This document shows, in pieces, positions 24,482-32,838 of a stretch of 64,000 nucleotides of DNA. The notes below the pieces were generated by a model. That model had not been told where the DNA came from. It made no database searches and saw nothing but the letters and a program-made list of their open reading frames with translations. This DNA comes from JANMEX01 sp041751995 (GTDB lineage Bacteria > Pseudomonadota > Alphaproteobacteria > Rhizobiales > Rhizobiaceae). Position numbers and translations under genes: made by a program. Each line of letters begins with the position of its first letter. Position 1 is the stretch's first letter. Location: positions 1 to 64,000 of the forward strand of contig JBGSHY010000109.1 in NCBI GenBank assembly GCA_041751995.1. The letters are read 5' to 3'.

Positions 24482-25897
24482 GTGGCAGATCTTAGCGATA
24501 CAAATATGGATGACTCGGCGCTTGCGCCAGGAGCGATGCTCTATGACGACGATGGCGTCGTCCGCTCCAGCTATCTTGCCCATATCGGTGCGGCGATTGC
24601 TGACCGGGATACGCTGACGCTGCAGCGCGAAGTCGCCGAATTTCACGAAACTGAACTTGCCGATCTCATCGAAGCACTCAATCAGGATCAGCGCCTCGCT
24701 TTGGTGCGCCTGCTTGGCAAGGAGTTTGACCTTGCGGCTTTGACCGAGGTTGACGAAGCCATCCGTCTTGAGATCGTCGATGCCCTGCCGAATGAAGACC
24801 TTGCGGTCGCCGTTCAAGAGCTTGATTCGGACGATGCGGTCTACATCCTTGAAGACATGGACGCCGAGGATCAGGAGGAAATCCTTTCCCGGCTGCCGCA
24901 TGAAGAGCGAATCATTCTCCAGCGCGCCCTGAAGTACCCGGACGAATCGGCCGGCCGGCGCATGCAGACCGAGTTTGTCGCCGTCCCGACTTTCTGGACT
25001 GTCGGCCAGACCATCGACTATCTGCGCGATGAAAAGGAACTGCCGGAGCGGTTCAGCCAGGTCTATGTTGTTGATCCGGTGTTCAAATTGTCCGGGGCGG
25101 TCGATCTCGACCAAATCCTGCGCACCAAGCGTTCCGTCAAGATCGAAGACATCAAGCACGAAACCCGTCACGCCATTCCGGTCGACATGGATCAGGAAGA
25201 AGCTGCCGCGATCATGCAGCAATACGACCTTTTGTCTGCGGCCGTGGTCGATGAAAACGAGCGCATGGTCGGCGTTCTGACCATTGATGACGTGATCGAC
25301 GTCATTCAGGAAGAGGCGGAAGAAGACATACTGCGCCTCGGCGGCGTCGGTGATGAAGAACTTTCTGACAATGTGTATGAAACCGCGAAATCCCGCTGGC
25401 CTTGGCTGTTCGTCAATACCGGCACGGCGCTGATCGCCTCGACCGTTATCGGCCTGTTCGATGCGACCATTTCGCAAATGGTGGCGCTGGCGGTCCTGAT
25501 GCCGATTGTCGCCTCCATGGGCGGCAACGCCGGCACGCAGACCATGACCGTGACGGTGCGCGCCCTTGCGACCAAAGACCTCGACATCTACAACGCCGCC
25601 CGCGTTATCCGCCGCGAGGCTCTGATCGGCCTGTCAAACGGGTTGATTTTCGCTCTGGTCGTCGGCTTTGTCGCCTCGTTCTGGTTTGGCGACCACAATA
25701 TCGGCATCGTCATCGGTGTGGCGCTGATCGTCAATCTGATGGCTGCCGCGATGGCAGGCATATTGATCCCGCTGGTATTGCAGAAAGCGGGCGCTGACCC
25801 GGCGCTGGCGTCCAGCGTGTTTGTGACGATGGTCACTGACGTCGTCGGCTTCTTTTCGTTCCTCGGTTTTGCCACTTGGTGGTTCCACCTCGGATGA
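24482..25897 (+). CDS. mgtE: Magnesium transporter MgtE
   Basis: 471 residues from GTG with GGAG nine bases upstream. Standard MgtE plan: an N-terminal superhelical Mg-sensing domain (about 45 to 150, LADLIEALNQDQRLALVRLL, YILEDMDAEDQEEILSRLP), two CBS domains (about 155 to 285, VVDENERMVGVLTIDDVID), a plug helix, and five membrane helices from about 300 (VALAVLMPIVASMGGNAGTQ, the conserved pore motif with GNAGTQ). It imports Mg2+ and closes when cytosolic Mg is high. No M-box-like leader is visible in the 150 bases upstream. Confidence 0.95.
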   Translation: MADLSDTNMDDSALAPGAMLYDDDGVVRSSYLAHIGAAIADRDTLTLQREVAEFHETELADLIEALNQDQRLALVRLLGKEFDLAALTEVDEAIRLEIVDALPNEDLAVAVQELDSDDAVYILEDMDAEDQEEILSRLPHEERIILQRALKYPDESAGRRMQTEFVAVPTFWTVGQTIDYLRDEKELPERFSQVYVVDPVFKLSGAVDLDQILRTKRSVKIEDIKHETRHAIPVDMDQEEAAAIMQQYDLLSAAVVDENERMVGVLTIDDVIDVIQEEAEEDILRLGGVGDEELSDNVYETAKSRWPWLFVNTGTALIASTVIGLFDATISQMVALAVLMPIVASMGGNAGTQTMTVTVRALATKDLDIYNAARVIRREALIGLSNGLIFALVVGFVASFWFGDHNIGIVIGVALIVNLMAAAMAGILIPLVLQKAGADPALASSVFVTMVTDVVGFFSFLGFATWWFHLG

Positions 25898-25928
25898 TGG
25901 CGCTTCAATTTTGCTGCATCAATTGACT

Positions 25929-25938
25929 TTTACGTAAA
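25929..25938. promoter_or_regulatory. Palindrome before MerR gene
   Basis: TTTACGTAAA is a perfect 10-base palindrome 63 bases before the MerR-type start, overlapping a TTGACTT -35-like element. MerR regulators usually bind palindromes within their own promoter, so this is a candidate autoregulatory site. Confidence 0.4.
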
Positions 25939-26000
25939 TATTGTTTCCAAGACTTGGGCGGCGGCGCAGGGGCGACGCAACGCATGAAAGTGCATGACCA

Positions 26001-26387
26001 ATGCGTGAATTTTACACGATCACCGAGCTGACGCGCGAGTTCGACATTTCGACGCGCACCATCCGCTTCTATGAGGACGAAGGGCTGATCCGCCCGGTGC
26101 GCCGTGGCCGCACCCGCCTGTTCCGGCCGTCAGACCGGCATTTGCTCAAGCAGATCCTGCGCGGCAAACGTCTCGGCTTCTCCATCGCCGAGATCAACGA
26201 GATCGTGCAGATGTACAAGGAGCCGCCGGGCGAGGCGGGTCAACTGCGCCTGATGATGAAGCGTGTCGAAGAAAAGCGCGCCATGCTGCGCCAGAAGCGC
26301 AAGGATATCGAAGAAACACTCGCCGAGCTTGATGCGGTGGATGAGTCCTGCATCGAGCGGCTGGCGGAGCTTGGCGTCAACACTTAA
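26001..26387 (+). CDS. MerR family transcriptional regulator
   Basis: 128 residues. N-terminal winged helix: YTITELTREFDISTRTIRFY, then EDEGLIRPVRRGRTRLF and RRLGFSIAEI-type helix. The rest is one long helix (VEEKRAMLRQKRKDIEETL) for dimerisation. There are Cys only at residue about 117, so it is not a metal or redox MerR of the usual kind. The overall sequence recalls LiuR-type MerR regulators of branched-chain amino acid use, but no liu genes are adjacent, so the target is open. It converges with the ICMT-like gene, overlapping by four bases. Confidence 0.9.
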   Translation: MREFYTITELTREFDISTRTIRFYEDEGLIRPVRRGRTRLFRPSDRHLLKQILRGKRLGFSIAEINEIVQMYKEPPGEAGQLRLMMKRVEEKRAMLRQKRKDIEETLAELDAVDESCIERLAELGVNT

Positions 26388-26860
26388 AGCCAGCGGCGGA
26401 CCTTGTGGGTGTAATCGCGCCAGTTCTTGCCGAACTTCGACGCCAGATGCGCTTCCTCGCGCTCGATCGCCATTTTCTGTGTGATGATTGCGGCAAGGAA
26501 CGCCAGCGGTATGAACCAGATCATACCCGCCATCAGCCCGGCGCCAATGGTAAGCATGGTGTTGGCAACGTAGATCGGGTTGCGCGAAAAGGCATAGGGG
26601 CCGGTCGTGACGAGATGATCGGCCGCCTTGTTCGGCATGATCGTCGTCTTGTGCCGGTGCATGGTGCGCATGGCGTTGAAATCGATCAGCAGCGCAAGTG
26701 CAATCAGCATGAAGCCGATCCCGAACAGAAAGTCGGAAAAGGGCGAATGCGGCCAAGGCAGCGGCAGTACATAGCCCGAAAGCGCGCCCAAGAGGATAGC
26801 AGTCGCATAAATCACCGGCGGCCAGGGAAACACGTTCGGGCGTTTGTCATAGGGCGTCAT
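26384..26860 (-). CDS. Isoprenylcysteine carboxyl methyltransferase-like membrane enzyme
   Basis: 158 residues with four hydrophobic segments. The C-terminal part has the ICMT/PEMT pattern: HLVTTGPYAFSRNPIYVANT, with the conserved R-N-P-x-Y, and later EEAHLASKFGKNWRDY, with E-E and F-G-x-x-Y. Such proteins are SAM-dependent methyltransferases in the membrane; bacterial substrates are mostly unknown. Four bases separate it from the DUF1624 gene upstream on the same strand, so the two likely form an operon. Confidence 0.88.
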   Translation of the reverse strand: MTPYDKRPNVFPWPPVIYATAILLGALSGYVLPLPWPHSPFSDFLFGIGFMLIALALLIDFNAMRTMHRHKTTIMPNKAADHLVTTGPYAFSRNPIYVANTMLTIGAGLMAGMIWFIPLAFLAAIITQKMAIEREEAHLASKFGKNWRDYTHKVRRWL

Positions 26861-26863
26861 GGT

Positions 26864-27832
26864 TTACTCTCCCGCGGCTTTCGCGGTGCATTGGCTGGCA
26901 GTTTCGAGGATTTCCGGATCGCTTGCAACATCCCGCTTGCCGTCAAGAACTTCCGCGAAAATACCTTTGGATTCAAGTGTTTGCTGCACGCAATTGCAGA
27001 AGTTTCGGCAAAACATCTCGGTGGCCGATGGCATGCAACTGGTGACACAGGATTGCGTATAAGCGGCGGTCCGGTCTGGCGGTGCAATCTGGGTGGCTAG
27101 ATAGAGCAACCCGAACAGCACCGGCTGGTGAATCAAATAATAGGCGAGCGAATGTTTGCCGAGGAATGCGAGTGCGCGTGCCGGCTGCCGTTCAGCGTCC
27201 GTGAGTGTCGCAAGTCTTGGAGCTAAACTACTTGCCAAAAAATATTTCCCGATGGCCAGCCCCAACAGAACGGCGCCGGTCCACGGAAACACCGGCACAT
27301 AGTCGTTTGCCCGTGGCAGGTTTTCCGCTAGGCCAATCCACCAGAACCACGGGGCATCGAAAATCGAGCTGCGGTAATAGTTCGGCAGCGCGAGAACGAG
27401 GAGTGCCGCAACGAATATGACAATGGTGGGCAGGCGCACGAATAGCAGGGCAATCACTGACGCCAGCGCGATCTGGTGCAGTATGCCAAAAAACACAAAT
27501 GCGCCGGGTGTCGCGAACCAGGTCGCCACGCTGATTGCTGTCGCTGCCGCGCCGATATGCAACAGGCGGCGCAGGAAAGCGTCGCGGCGAATGCCGCTGC
27601 CGTGCGCCAGGGCAAAGCTTATCCCTGCCAGCAACAAGAACGTGAAGGCGATGCCCCGCGCGTACCATTTGAAGCCAAATGCCGAAGTCATGCCTGGGTC
27701 GGCATAGCCGAAAAACTCCAGATCCCATGAGAAATGAAAGGTCGTCATGGCGATCAGCGCCAATCCGCGCGCAACATCCAGTGCGGCAACGCGCGGCATT
27801 CGCGGGGTGGTCGGTTCCATTGCTGTGGTCAA
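26864..27832 (-). CDS. DUF1624 membrane protein with Cys-rich tail
   Basis: 322 residues. Residues 14 to 245 form seven or so membrane helices of the DUF1624/heparan-alpha-glucosaminide N-acetyltransferase-like family: ALDVARGLALIAMTTFHFSW at the start with the conserved His, and KHSLAYYLIHQPVLFGLLY near the end. The last 70 residues are soluble and carry five Cys in 20 residues (C262, C266, C275, C279, C281). A membrane acyltransferase is likely; substrate unknown. It shares a probable operon with the ICMT-like gene. Confidence 0.87.
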   Translation of the reverse strand: MTTAMEPTTPRMPRVAALDVARGLALIAMTTFHFSWDLEFFGYADPGMTSAFGFKWYARGIAFTFLLLAGISFALAHGSGIRRDAFLRRLLHIGAAATAISVATWFATPGAFVFFGILHQIALASVIALLFVRLPTIVIFVAALLVLALPNYYRSSIFDAPWFWWIGLAENLPRANDYVPVFPWTGAVLLGLAIGKYFLASSLAPRLATLTDAERQPARALAFLGKHSLAYYLIHQPVLFGLLYLATQIAPPDRTAAYTQSCVTSCMPSATEMFCRNFCNCVQQTLESKGIFAEVLDGKRDVASDPEILETASQCTAKAAGE

Positions 27833-27901
27833 AGCGTCTTTTTCCTGTTGCTTCGGGCTAGCATGCTTCCCGCCACGGCATAAAGATCATATGCACGGCA
27901 A

Positions 27902-28339
27902 ATGACATTTGATGAGACCGACAGTTCATTGCACCCGGTAGCCCCGGCAGGTCTGCGCCTTGCGGTATCCGTTGTTGTCTATCAAGAAAGCCGTTTTTTG
28001 CTGGTCGAGCGGGCAAACAACCCCGGCAAAGGCATGTCCGCATTCCCGGGTGGCAAAGTCGAAGCTGGTGAGTCGCTCAAGGACGCCGCCCGGCGTGAAC
28101 TATTGGAGGAAACCGGCCTGACGGCTGGGGAAATACGCCCGTTGACCCAAGTGACCATCCACGGCGCCGCCGGCGGGTTTCTGCTGCATGTTTTTCTCGC
28201 CGAATCGGTGACTGGCGATCTCGTCGCCGGGGATGACGCGGCGGCTGCCTGTTGGCATTCGCTTGAAGAACTGAATGCCTTGGCCGTGCCACAATCGGTG
28301 CGTGAAGTGGCTTTGTTGGTGGCGGGGTCCGGGTCTTGA
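27902..28339 (+). CDS. Nudix hydrolase
   Basis: 145 residues. The Nudix box is complete: G51, E57, R65, E66, E69, E70, G72 fit GX5EX7REUXEEXGU. The N-terminus RLAVSVVVYQESRFLLVERA is typical of ADP-ribose or nucleotide-sugar pyrophosphatases and MutT-like enzymes. The substrate cannot be read from the sequence. It overlaps the following TIGR02301 gene by four bases, a pairing I recall from other rhizobial genomes. Confidence 0.92.
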   Translation: MTFDETDSSLHPVAPAGLRLAVSVVVYQESRFLLVERANNPGKGMSAFPGGKVEAGESLKDAARRELLEETGLTAGEIRPLTQVTIHGAAGGFLLHVFLAESVTGDLVAGDDAAAACWHSLEELNALAVPQSVREVALLVAGSGS

Positions 28340-28737
28340 AATTTGTCTCTAGGATATTCAGCAAGCGGTTGTTTTTCGCCGTTGTTTGCCTGTTCAGCAC
28401 AACGAGCGTTTTGAATGCCCAGCAGGCCATCACTCCCGACCCGCCCTATCAGGCCAAGCTTGAGCGGCTCGCCGAAGTGCTTGGCTCGATCCATTTCCTG
28501 CGCCGCCTTTGTGGTGAGCAATCAACCGTTTGGCGCGATTCGATGGGCGAATTGATTGAAAACGAGGTTCCAACACCGGAACGCAGGGCAAGACTGACTG
28601 CCAGCTTCAATCACGGCTACCGCTCGTTTGATGGCGTTTACATGCGTTGCACCGATGCCGCTGCTGAAGCCTTGTCCAGGTTCATGAGTGAAGGTGAAGC
28701 CCTGACGCTCGATGTCGCAACCCGTTATGGAAACTGA
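28336..28737 (+). CDS. TIGR02301-type exported protein
   Basis: 133 residues with an N-terminal signal (RLFFAVVCLFSTTSVLNA, cleaved before QQ near residue 28). The mature chain has LERLAEVLGSIHFLRRLCG and FNHGYRSFDGVYMRCTDAA; this fits the alphaproteobacterial TIGR02301 family of unknown function. Two Cys (in RRLCG and MRCTD) may pair in the periplasm. It is translationally coupled to the Nudix gene. Confidence 0.85.
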   Translation: MKFVSRIFSKRLFFAVVCLFSTTSVLNAQQAITPDPPYQAKLERLAEVLGSIHFLRRLCGEQSTVWRDSMGELIENEVPTPERRARLTASFNHGYRSFDGVYMRCTDAAAEALSRFMSEGEALTLDVATRYGN

Positions 28738-28822
28738 CCGGTCAGTGTCTATCTGGCCATTTACGATGAATTAACTTTCTGCCAAACGAACAGGTGTGAA
28801 GTCTCAAGTTTATGCTACTAAT

Positions 28823-28837
28823 TTAACGGGACATTAA
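28823..28837 (+). promoter_or_regulatory. CtrA-type box TTAA-N7-TTAA
   Basis: TTAACGGGACATTAA is an exact match to the CtrA consensus with both half sites seven bases apart, and lies 31 bases before the ATG at 28869. In alphaproteobacteria CtrA controls cell-cycle, division and envelope genes. A single exact match can arise by chance, but its place in a 130-base promoter gap supports function. Confidence 0.5.
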
Positions 28838-28868
28838 CGACGCTGAACTGGCGTCGAGGGTGAGAAAA

Positions 28869-29126
28869 ATGACTGTGACAGAGGCCGAACTGCACGAGCG
28901 CATCCTTCAGGAAAAGCGTTTGGTTGCCTTGGAAGTGCAGACGGAGGCATGGGCCGACGGCATTTTAGAAGGTGTTGATCCGGAAATCATGGCGATGGCC
29001 GGGATGGAAACGATCCTTGCGCATCTTGTGCGCGAATGCGGCGCGGAATCCGCGCGCTCTTTGCTCGCTGCGATGCAGCAGCAGCTCGAATCCGGCATGT
29101 TCCGCAGCCAGGAATGGCTCAACTGA
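28869..29126 (+). CDS. Small helical protein of unknown function
   Basis: 85 residues from ATG 28869, which has GAGGGTGAG upstream; a GTG nine bases earlier is possible. Almost wholly helical and acidic: AELHERILQEKRLVALEVQT, then GMETILAHLVRE and SLLAAMQQQLE. No domain recognised. It is followed two bases later by a secreted protein gene and preceded by the CtrA-type box, so both may be cell-cycle controlled. Confidence 0.75.
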   Translation: MTVTEAELHERILQEKRLVALEVQTEAWADGILEGVDPEIMAMAGMETILAHLVRECGAESARSLLAAMQQQLESGMFRSQEWLN

Positions 29127-29128
29127 TC

Positions 29129-29941
29129 ATGGCGAGGGTTCGGTCCCACAGCGCTGTTGCGCTCTGGCTTCTGGCCGGGGGATTTTTCTTTGGCATGTCG
29201 CCTGCTCAGGCAGCGGGATGGCAAGGCGCTGGCGCCCAGTTAGCGCTGAGCGAAATCAAACGTGAGGAACTGCCCCCGCCTGGCGGCAATGTCGCCAATC
29301 CGGGCGATACGGTTAACCCGACAACGCAGGTTCCCGCTCCGGATCCGATAGGGCCGGTCATGAATCCGGACGGAGAAGATCCCGAATCGCCGACGGACAA
29401 GCCTGCTGATGGCACCGAAGGAGAGGGCGATCCCAATGATCCGGCCCGCCCGAACCTTGACCCCGATGCGCCGCTTCCGGTTATTGAATATGATTTGACC
29501 AAGTTGCCGGAAGCCGTGCTAACTATGCACGGCAAGCTGATCGAGGCCGCCAAAAGCGGCAGCATCGAAAACCTGCGCGCGCTGATCGGCACGGGCGAGG
29601 AGAGCACGCAATTTTCGCTTGGCGGCACCACCGAAGACCCGTTGAAATATCTCTTGAGCCTTTCCGGAGATGAAGGCGGGCAGGAAATCCTTGCGATTCT
29701 TCTTGAAATTCTTGACGCAGGCTACGTTCATCTGGACGTCGGCACACCGCAGGAACTCTATATCTGGCCGTATTTTTTCGCCATTCCGCTGGACAAGCTG
29801 GATGATCGTCAGAAGGTAGAATTGTTCAAGATTGTCACATCCGGCGATGTCGAGGACATGAAGAGCTTCGGCGCCTACATATTCTACCGCGCCGGCATTT
29901 CACCGGACGGAAAATGGCGGTTCTTCCTGGCGGGCGAATAA
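29129..29941 (+). CDS. Secreted protein with Pro-rich linker, unknown
   Basis: 270 residues from ATG 29129, two bases after the previous stop; ATG 29114 is an alternative. Signal peptide HSAVALWLLAGGFFFG ending at AQA. Residues about 45 to 120 are a Pro/Asp/Gly-rich disordered linker. The rest is a compact domain with MHGKLIEAAKSGSIENLRAL and AYIFYRAGISPDGKWRFF. No named family recognised. The domain shows ankyrin-like helix pairs at its start but no clear repeats. Confidence 0.78.
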   Translation: MARVRSHSAVALWLLAGGFFFGMSPAQAAGWQGAGAQLALSEIKREELPPPGGNVANPGDTVNPTTQVPAPDPIGPVMNPDGEDPESPTDKPADGTEGEGDPNDPARPNLDPDAPLPVIEYDLTKLPEAVLTMHGKLIEAAKSGSIENLRALIGTGEESTQFSLGGTTEDPLKYLLSLSGDEGGQEILAILLEILDAGYVHLDVGTPQELYIWPYFFAIPLDKLDDRQKVELFKIVTSGDVEDMKSFGAYIFYRAGISPDGKWRFFLAGE

Positions 29942-29949
29942 CCTCTGGT

Positions 29950-31281
29950 TCAGACCGGTAGCGCTTCGTTGAACACCACAGCCTCGCCCGCCGCCGCCTC
30001 CAGAATATCACCGTCCCGCATCACTTCGTGCCCGCGCACGATCGTGCCGACAGGCCAGCCTTGCACGGTCTTGCCGTCATAGGGCGTCCAGCCCGGCTTG
30101 GAGCCGATCCAGGCGTTGGTGATGGTCTCGCGGCGCTTCATGTCAACGATGGTGAAGTCGGCATCATAGCCCGCCGCAATGCGGCCCTTTCGGGCGATGC
30201 CGAACAGGCGCTGCGGGCCGTGTGAAGCCAGATCGACAAATCGCTCGATGGTCAGCCTGCCGTTGTTTACATGGTCGAGCATCACTGGCACCAATGTCTG
30301 CACCCCGGTCATGCCGGATGGCGAGGCGGGGTAGGGCTTGGCCTTCTCCTCGAGCAAGTGCGGCGCGTGGTCGGAGCCAAGCACATCGACAATACCTTGG
30401 CTGATGCCGGTCCAGATGCCGTCACGGTGATGTGTCTCGCGTACCGGCGGGTTCATTTGCAAAAGCGTGCCGAGCGTCGCGTAATCGTCAGACGACAGTG
30501 TCAAATGGTGCGGCGTCGCCTCGCAGCTGGCAACATCCTTGTTGTCCTTGAGGAATGCGATTTCCTGTTTGGTCGAAATGTGCAGCACGTGAATGCGCGC
30601 CCGCACCTGCCGGGCAATCCTGACCAGCCGCTCCGTGCACATCAGCGCGGCAATCTCGTCGCGCCAGACATGATGCGAGGAGGGATCGTTCTCGACGCGA
30701 AGGTTCATCCGCTCGCGCAGGCGAAACTCGTCTTCGGAATGGAATGCCGCGCGGCGGCGGGTGTTGCGCAGGATCGAGGCGACGCCTTCATCGTCTTCGA
30801 CCAAAAGGTCGCCGGTGGACGAGCCCATGAACACCTTGATGCCGGCCGCACCAGGCAGCCGTTCCAGTTCCGCCACGTCGTTGGCGTTGTCCCGTGTGCC
30901 TCCAACCCAGAAGGCAAAGTCGCAGTGCATCCGATGCGTTCCGCGCCGGACCTTGTCGGCAAGCGCTTCGGCGCTGGTGGTCAGCGGCTTGGTATTCGGC
31001 ATTTCAAACACTGACGTCACGCCGCCTAGCACCGCTGCGCGGGAACCGGATTCCAGATCTTCCTTGTGCTCCATTCCCGGCTCGCGGAAATGCACCTGAC
31101 TGTCGATCACGCCCGGCAGGACATGCAGACCCGTGCAGTCAATAACCCGTCCGCCAGCGCTTGCGGTAATGTTGCCTATGTGGGCGATCCTCCCGTCACG
31201 CACGCCGATGTCGCGCACCCCGACACCGTCCTGATTGACCACCGTGCCGCTCTTGAGAACCAGATCATAGGTCTTTGTCAT
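29950..31281 (-). CDS. pyrC: Dihydroorotase-family amidohydrolase (PyrC-like)
   Basis: 443 residues from ATG 31281, which aligns with the family start (MTKTYDLVLKSGTVV). Class I dihydroorotase features: VHFREPG, the metal-bridging Lys in GIKVFMGSSTG, His in HVLHISTK, His in ATPHHLTLS, and the Asp in VLGSDHAPH. The first metal His of the usual HxH is Gln (residues SQVHF, Q62), so one zinc site may be changed. It would form carbamoyl-aspartate/dihydroorotate in pyrimidine synthesis. No pyrB is adjacent. It converges with the secreted-protein gene, eight bases apart. Confidence 0.87.
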   Translation of the reverse strand: MTKTYDLVLKSGTVVNQDGVGVRDIGVRDGRIAHIGNITASAGGRVIDCTGLHVLPGVIDSQVHFREPGMEHKEDLESGSRAAVLGGVTSVFEMPNTKPLTTSAEALADKVRRGTHRMHCDFAFWVGGTRDNANDVAELERLPGAAGIKVFMGSSTGDLLVEDDEGVASILRNTRRRAAFHSEDEFRLRERMNLRVENDPSSHHVWRDEIAALMCTERLVRIARQVRARIHVLHISTKQEIAFLKDNKDVASCEATPHHLTLSSDDYATLGTLLQMNPPVRETHHRDGIWTGISQGIVDVLGSDHAPHLLEEKAKPYPASPSGMTGVQTLVPVMLDHVNNGRLTIERFVDLASHGPQRLFGIARKGRIAAGYDADFTIVDMKRRETITNAWIGSKPGWTPYDGKTVQGWPVGTIVRGHEVMRDGDILEAAAGEAVVFNEALPV

Positions 31282-31370
31282 CAGCCTGTCCGCTTTGCCT
31301 TGCCGTCTTGCTTTCAGCGGCTTACGTAATGACAAATCCAAACGCAAGAAAAACGGATATTTCGACACCA

Positions 31371-32207
31371 ATGCCACAGGCCATTCTCACCGAACGCGCC
31401 CAAATCCATGTCAGCGGAGCGGATGCGCAGCATTTTCTGCACAATCTGGTGACCTGCGATATCGAAGGCATGCCGCAGGGCGTCTGGATGGCGGGCGCGC
31501 TGTTGACAGCGCAGGGAAAGATCCTGTTCGGCTTTCTGGTCGCGCGGGAAGGAGATGGCTTTGTCCTTGAACTGGACGAACAGGATGCTGCCGATTTTCA
31601 CAAGCGGCTCAAGTTCTACCGCCTTCGGGCCAAGGTGGAGATATCCGAGCCTGTGCCTGTCGCCATCGCCGTGGCATGGGATATTGGAGCCACTGATCCC
31701 GTCGCCCAAAAGGATGGCCGGTTCGCCGCCTTGGATGTCTGGCGTTCGGCCCGTTCGGAGTTTGCACATGGTGATGCGGATGCGTGGACCTTGCTGCGCA
31801 TCAGGCACGGCCTTGCCGAACCCCATGCGGACTATGCATACAGCGATGTCTTCCCGCATGATGTGAATCTCGATCAGATCAACGGCGTCTCTTTCAAAAA
31901 GGGCTGCTATGTCGGGCAGGAGGTTGTCTCCCGAATGCAGCATCGCGGCACGACCCGGAAGCGGCTAATGGTTGCCACGGGTGAAAGTCCGATCGCCAGC
32001 AGCGCAGAGATCAAGGCAGGCGGAAAAGCCGCCGGTGTCATCGGCTCCGTGTCAGGCGTGGCCGGAATGGCGCTGGTGCGCCTTGACCGGATCAAGGATG
32101 CGCTCGACAAGGGCGAACCCGTCACTGCCGGTGACCTGGCCATCACGCTTCAATTTCCCGAAAGCGTCAGCTTTGGCTGGCCGGCTGTCGTCGAACCGGA
32201 AGCCTGA
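31371..32207 (+). CDS. ygfZ: Folate-binding iron-sulfur/tRNA modification factor YgfZ
   Basis: 278 residues from ATG 31371; ATG 31329 is possible but the family begins near AILTERAQIHVSG. Related to glycine cleavage T protein. The signature KGCYVGQE is present (in FKKGCYVGQEVVSRMQ). YgfZ uses tetrahydrofolate and helps repair or insertion of Fe-S clusters and some tRNA modification. DVNLDQINGVSFKK before the signature is also standard. Divergent from the dihydroorotase gene with 89 bases between. Confidence 0.92.
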   Translation: MPQAILTERAQIHVSGADAQHFLHNLVTCDIEGMPQGVWMAGALLTAQGKILFGFLVAREGDGFVLELDEQDAADFHKRLKFYRLRAKVEISEPVPVAIAVAWDIGATDPVAQKDGRFAALDVWRSARSEFAHGDADAWTLLRIRHGLAEPHADYAYSDVFPHDVNLDQINGVSFKKGCYVGQEVVSRMQHRGTTRKRLMVATGESPIASSAEIKAGGKAAGVIGSVSGVAGMALVRLDRIKDALDKGEPVTAGDLAITLQFPESVSFGWPAVVEPEA

Positions 32208-32208
32208 C

Positions 32209-32838
32209 ATGGCGGAACCCAAAGCCCTTCGCGCATGGCAGCGCATGTTGTCCGGGCGTCGGCTCGACCTCCTCGATCCGTCGCCGCTCGACATTGAAAT
32301 CTCCGATATTGCCCATGGCCTTGCCCGTGTCGCGCGCTGGAACGGGCAGACCTTTGGCGCTCATGCTTTCTCTGTCGCCCAGCATTCTCTGCTGGTCGAG
32401 GATGTGTTTTTCCTGATGGAGCCCGATGCCCGCGCCGATGCACGGCTGGTGGCGCTGCTTCACGATGCGCCCGAGTATGTGATCGGCGACATGATCTCGC
32501 CGTTCAAGGCCATCGTCGGCGGTGAATACAAGCTGGTGGAAAAGCGGCTGCAGCGCGCCATCCATTTGCGATTTTCCCTCGCCGCCGATGCGCCCGCCGG
32601 ATTGATCGCCAAGATCAAGAAGGCCGATCAGGTTGCCGCCTATTTCGAGGCGACGATGCTGGCCGGCTTTGCCGACGCCGAGGCCAGTCGCCTGTTTGGC
32701 CGCCCGCGTGGCTTTTCAGCCGACCAGTTTGACCTGACGCCCTGGGCAGCCACAATCGCTCAGAAGCGTTTTTTCGACCGTTTCGCCACGCTTGAAAAAT
32801 CGCTGCTTGGACTGACCAAACGAACGGGAACCGCCTGA
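32209..32838 (+). CDS. HD-domain hydrolase, YfbR-like
   Basis: 209 residues; ATG follows the ygfZ stop by one base. HD residues: the first His in AFSVAQHSLLVED, the HD pair in LVALLHDAPEYVIGDM, and a later Asp in KIKKADQVAAYFEA. This layout matches YfbR-like 5'-deoxynucleotidases. Likely a metal-dependent nucleotidase or related phosphohydrolase. Its stop overlaps the phosphatase gene start by one base. Confidence 0.9.
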   Translation: MAEPKALRAWQRMLSGRRLDLLDPSPLDIEISDIAHGLARVARWNGQTFGAHAFSVAQHSLLVEDVFFLMEPDARADARLVALLHDAPEYVIGDMISPFKAIVGGEYKLVEKRLQRAIHLRFSLAADAPAGLIAKIKKADQVAAYFEATMLAGFADAEASRLFGRPRGFSADQFDLTPWAATIAQKRFFDRFATLEKSLLGLTKRTGTA

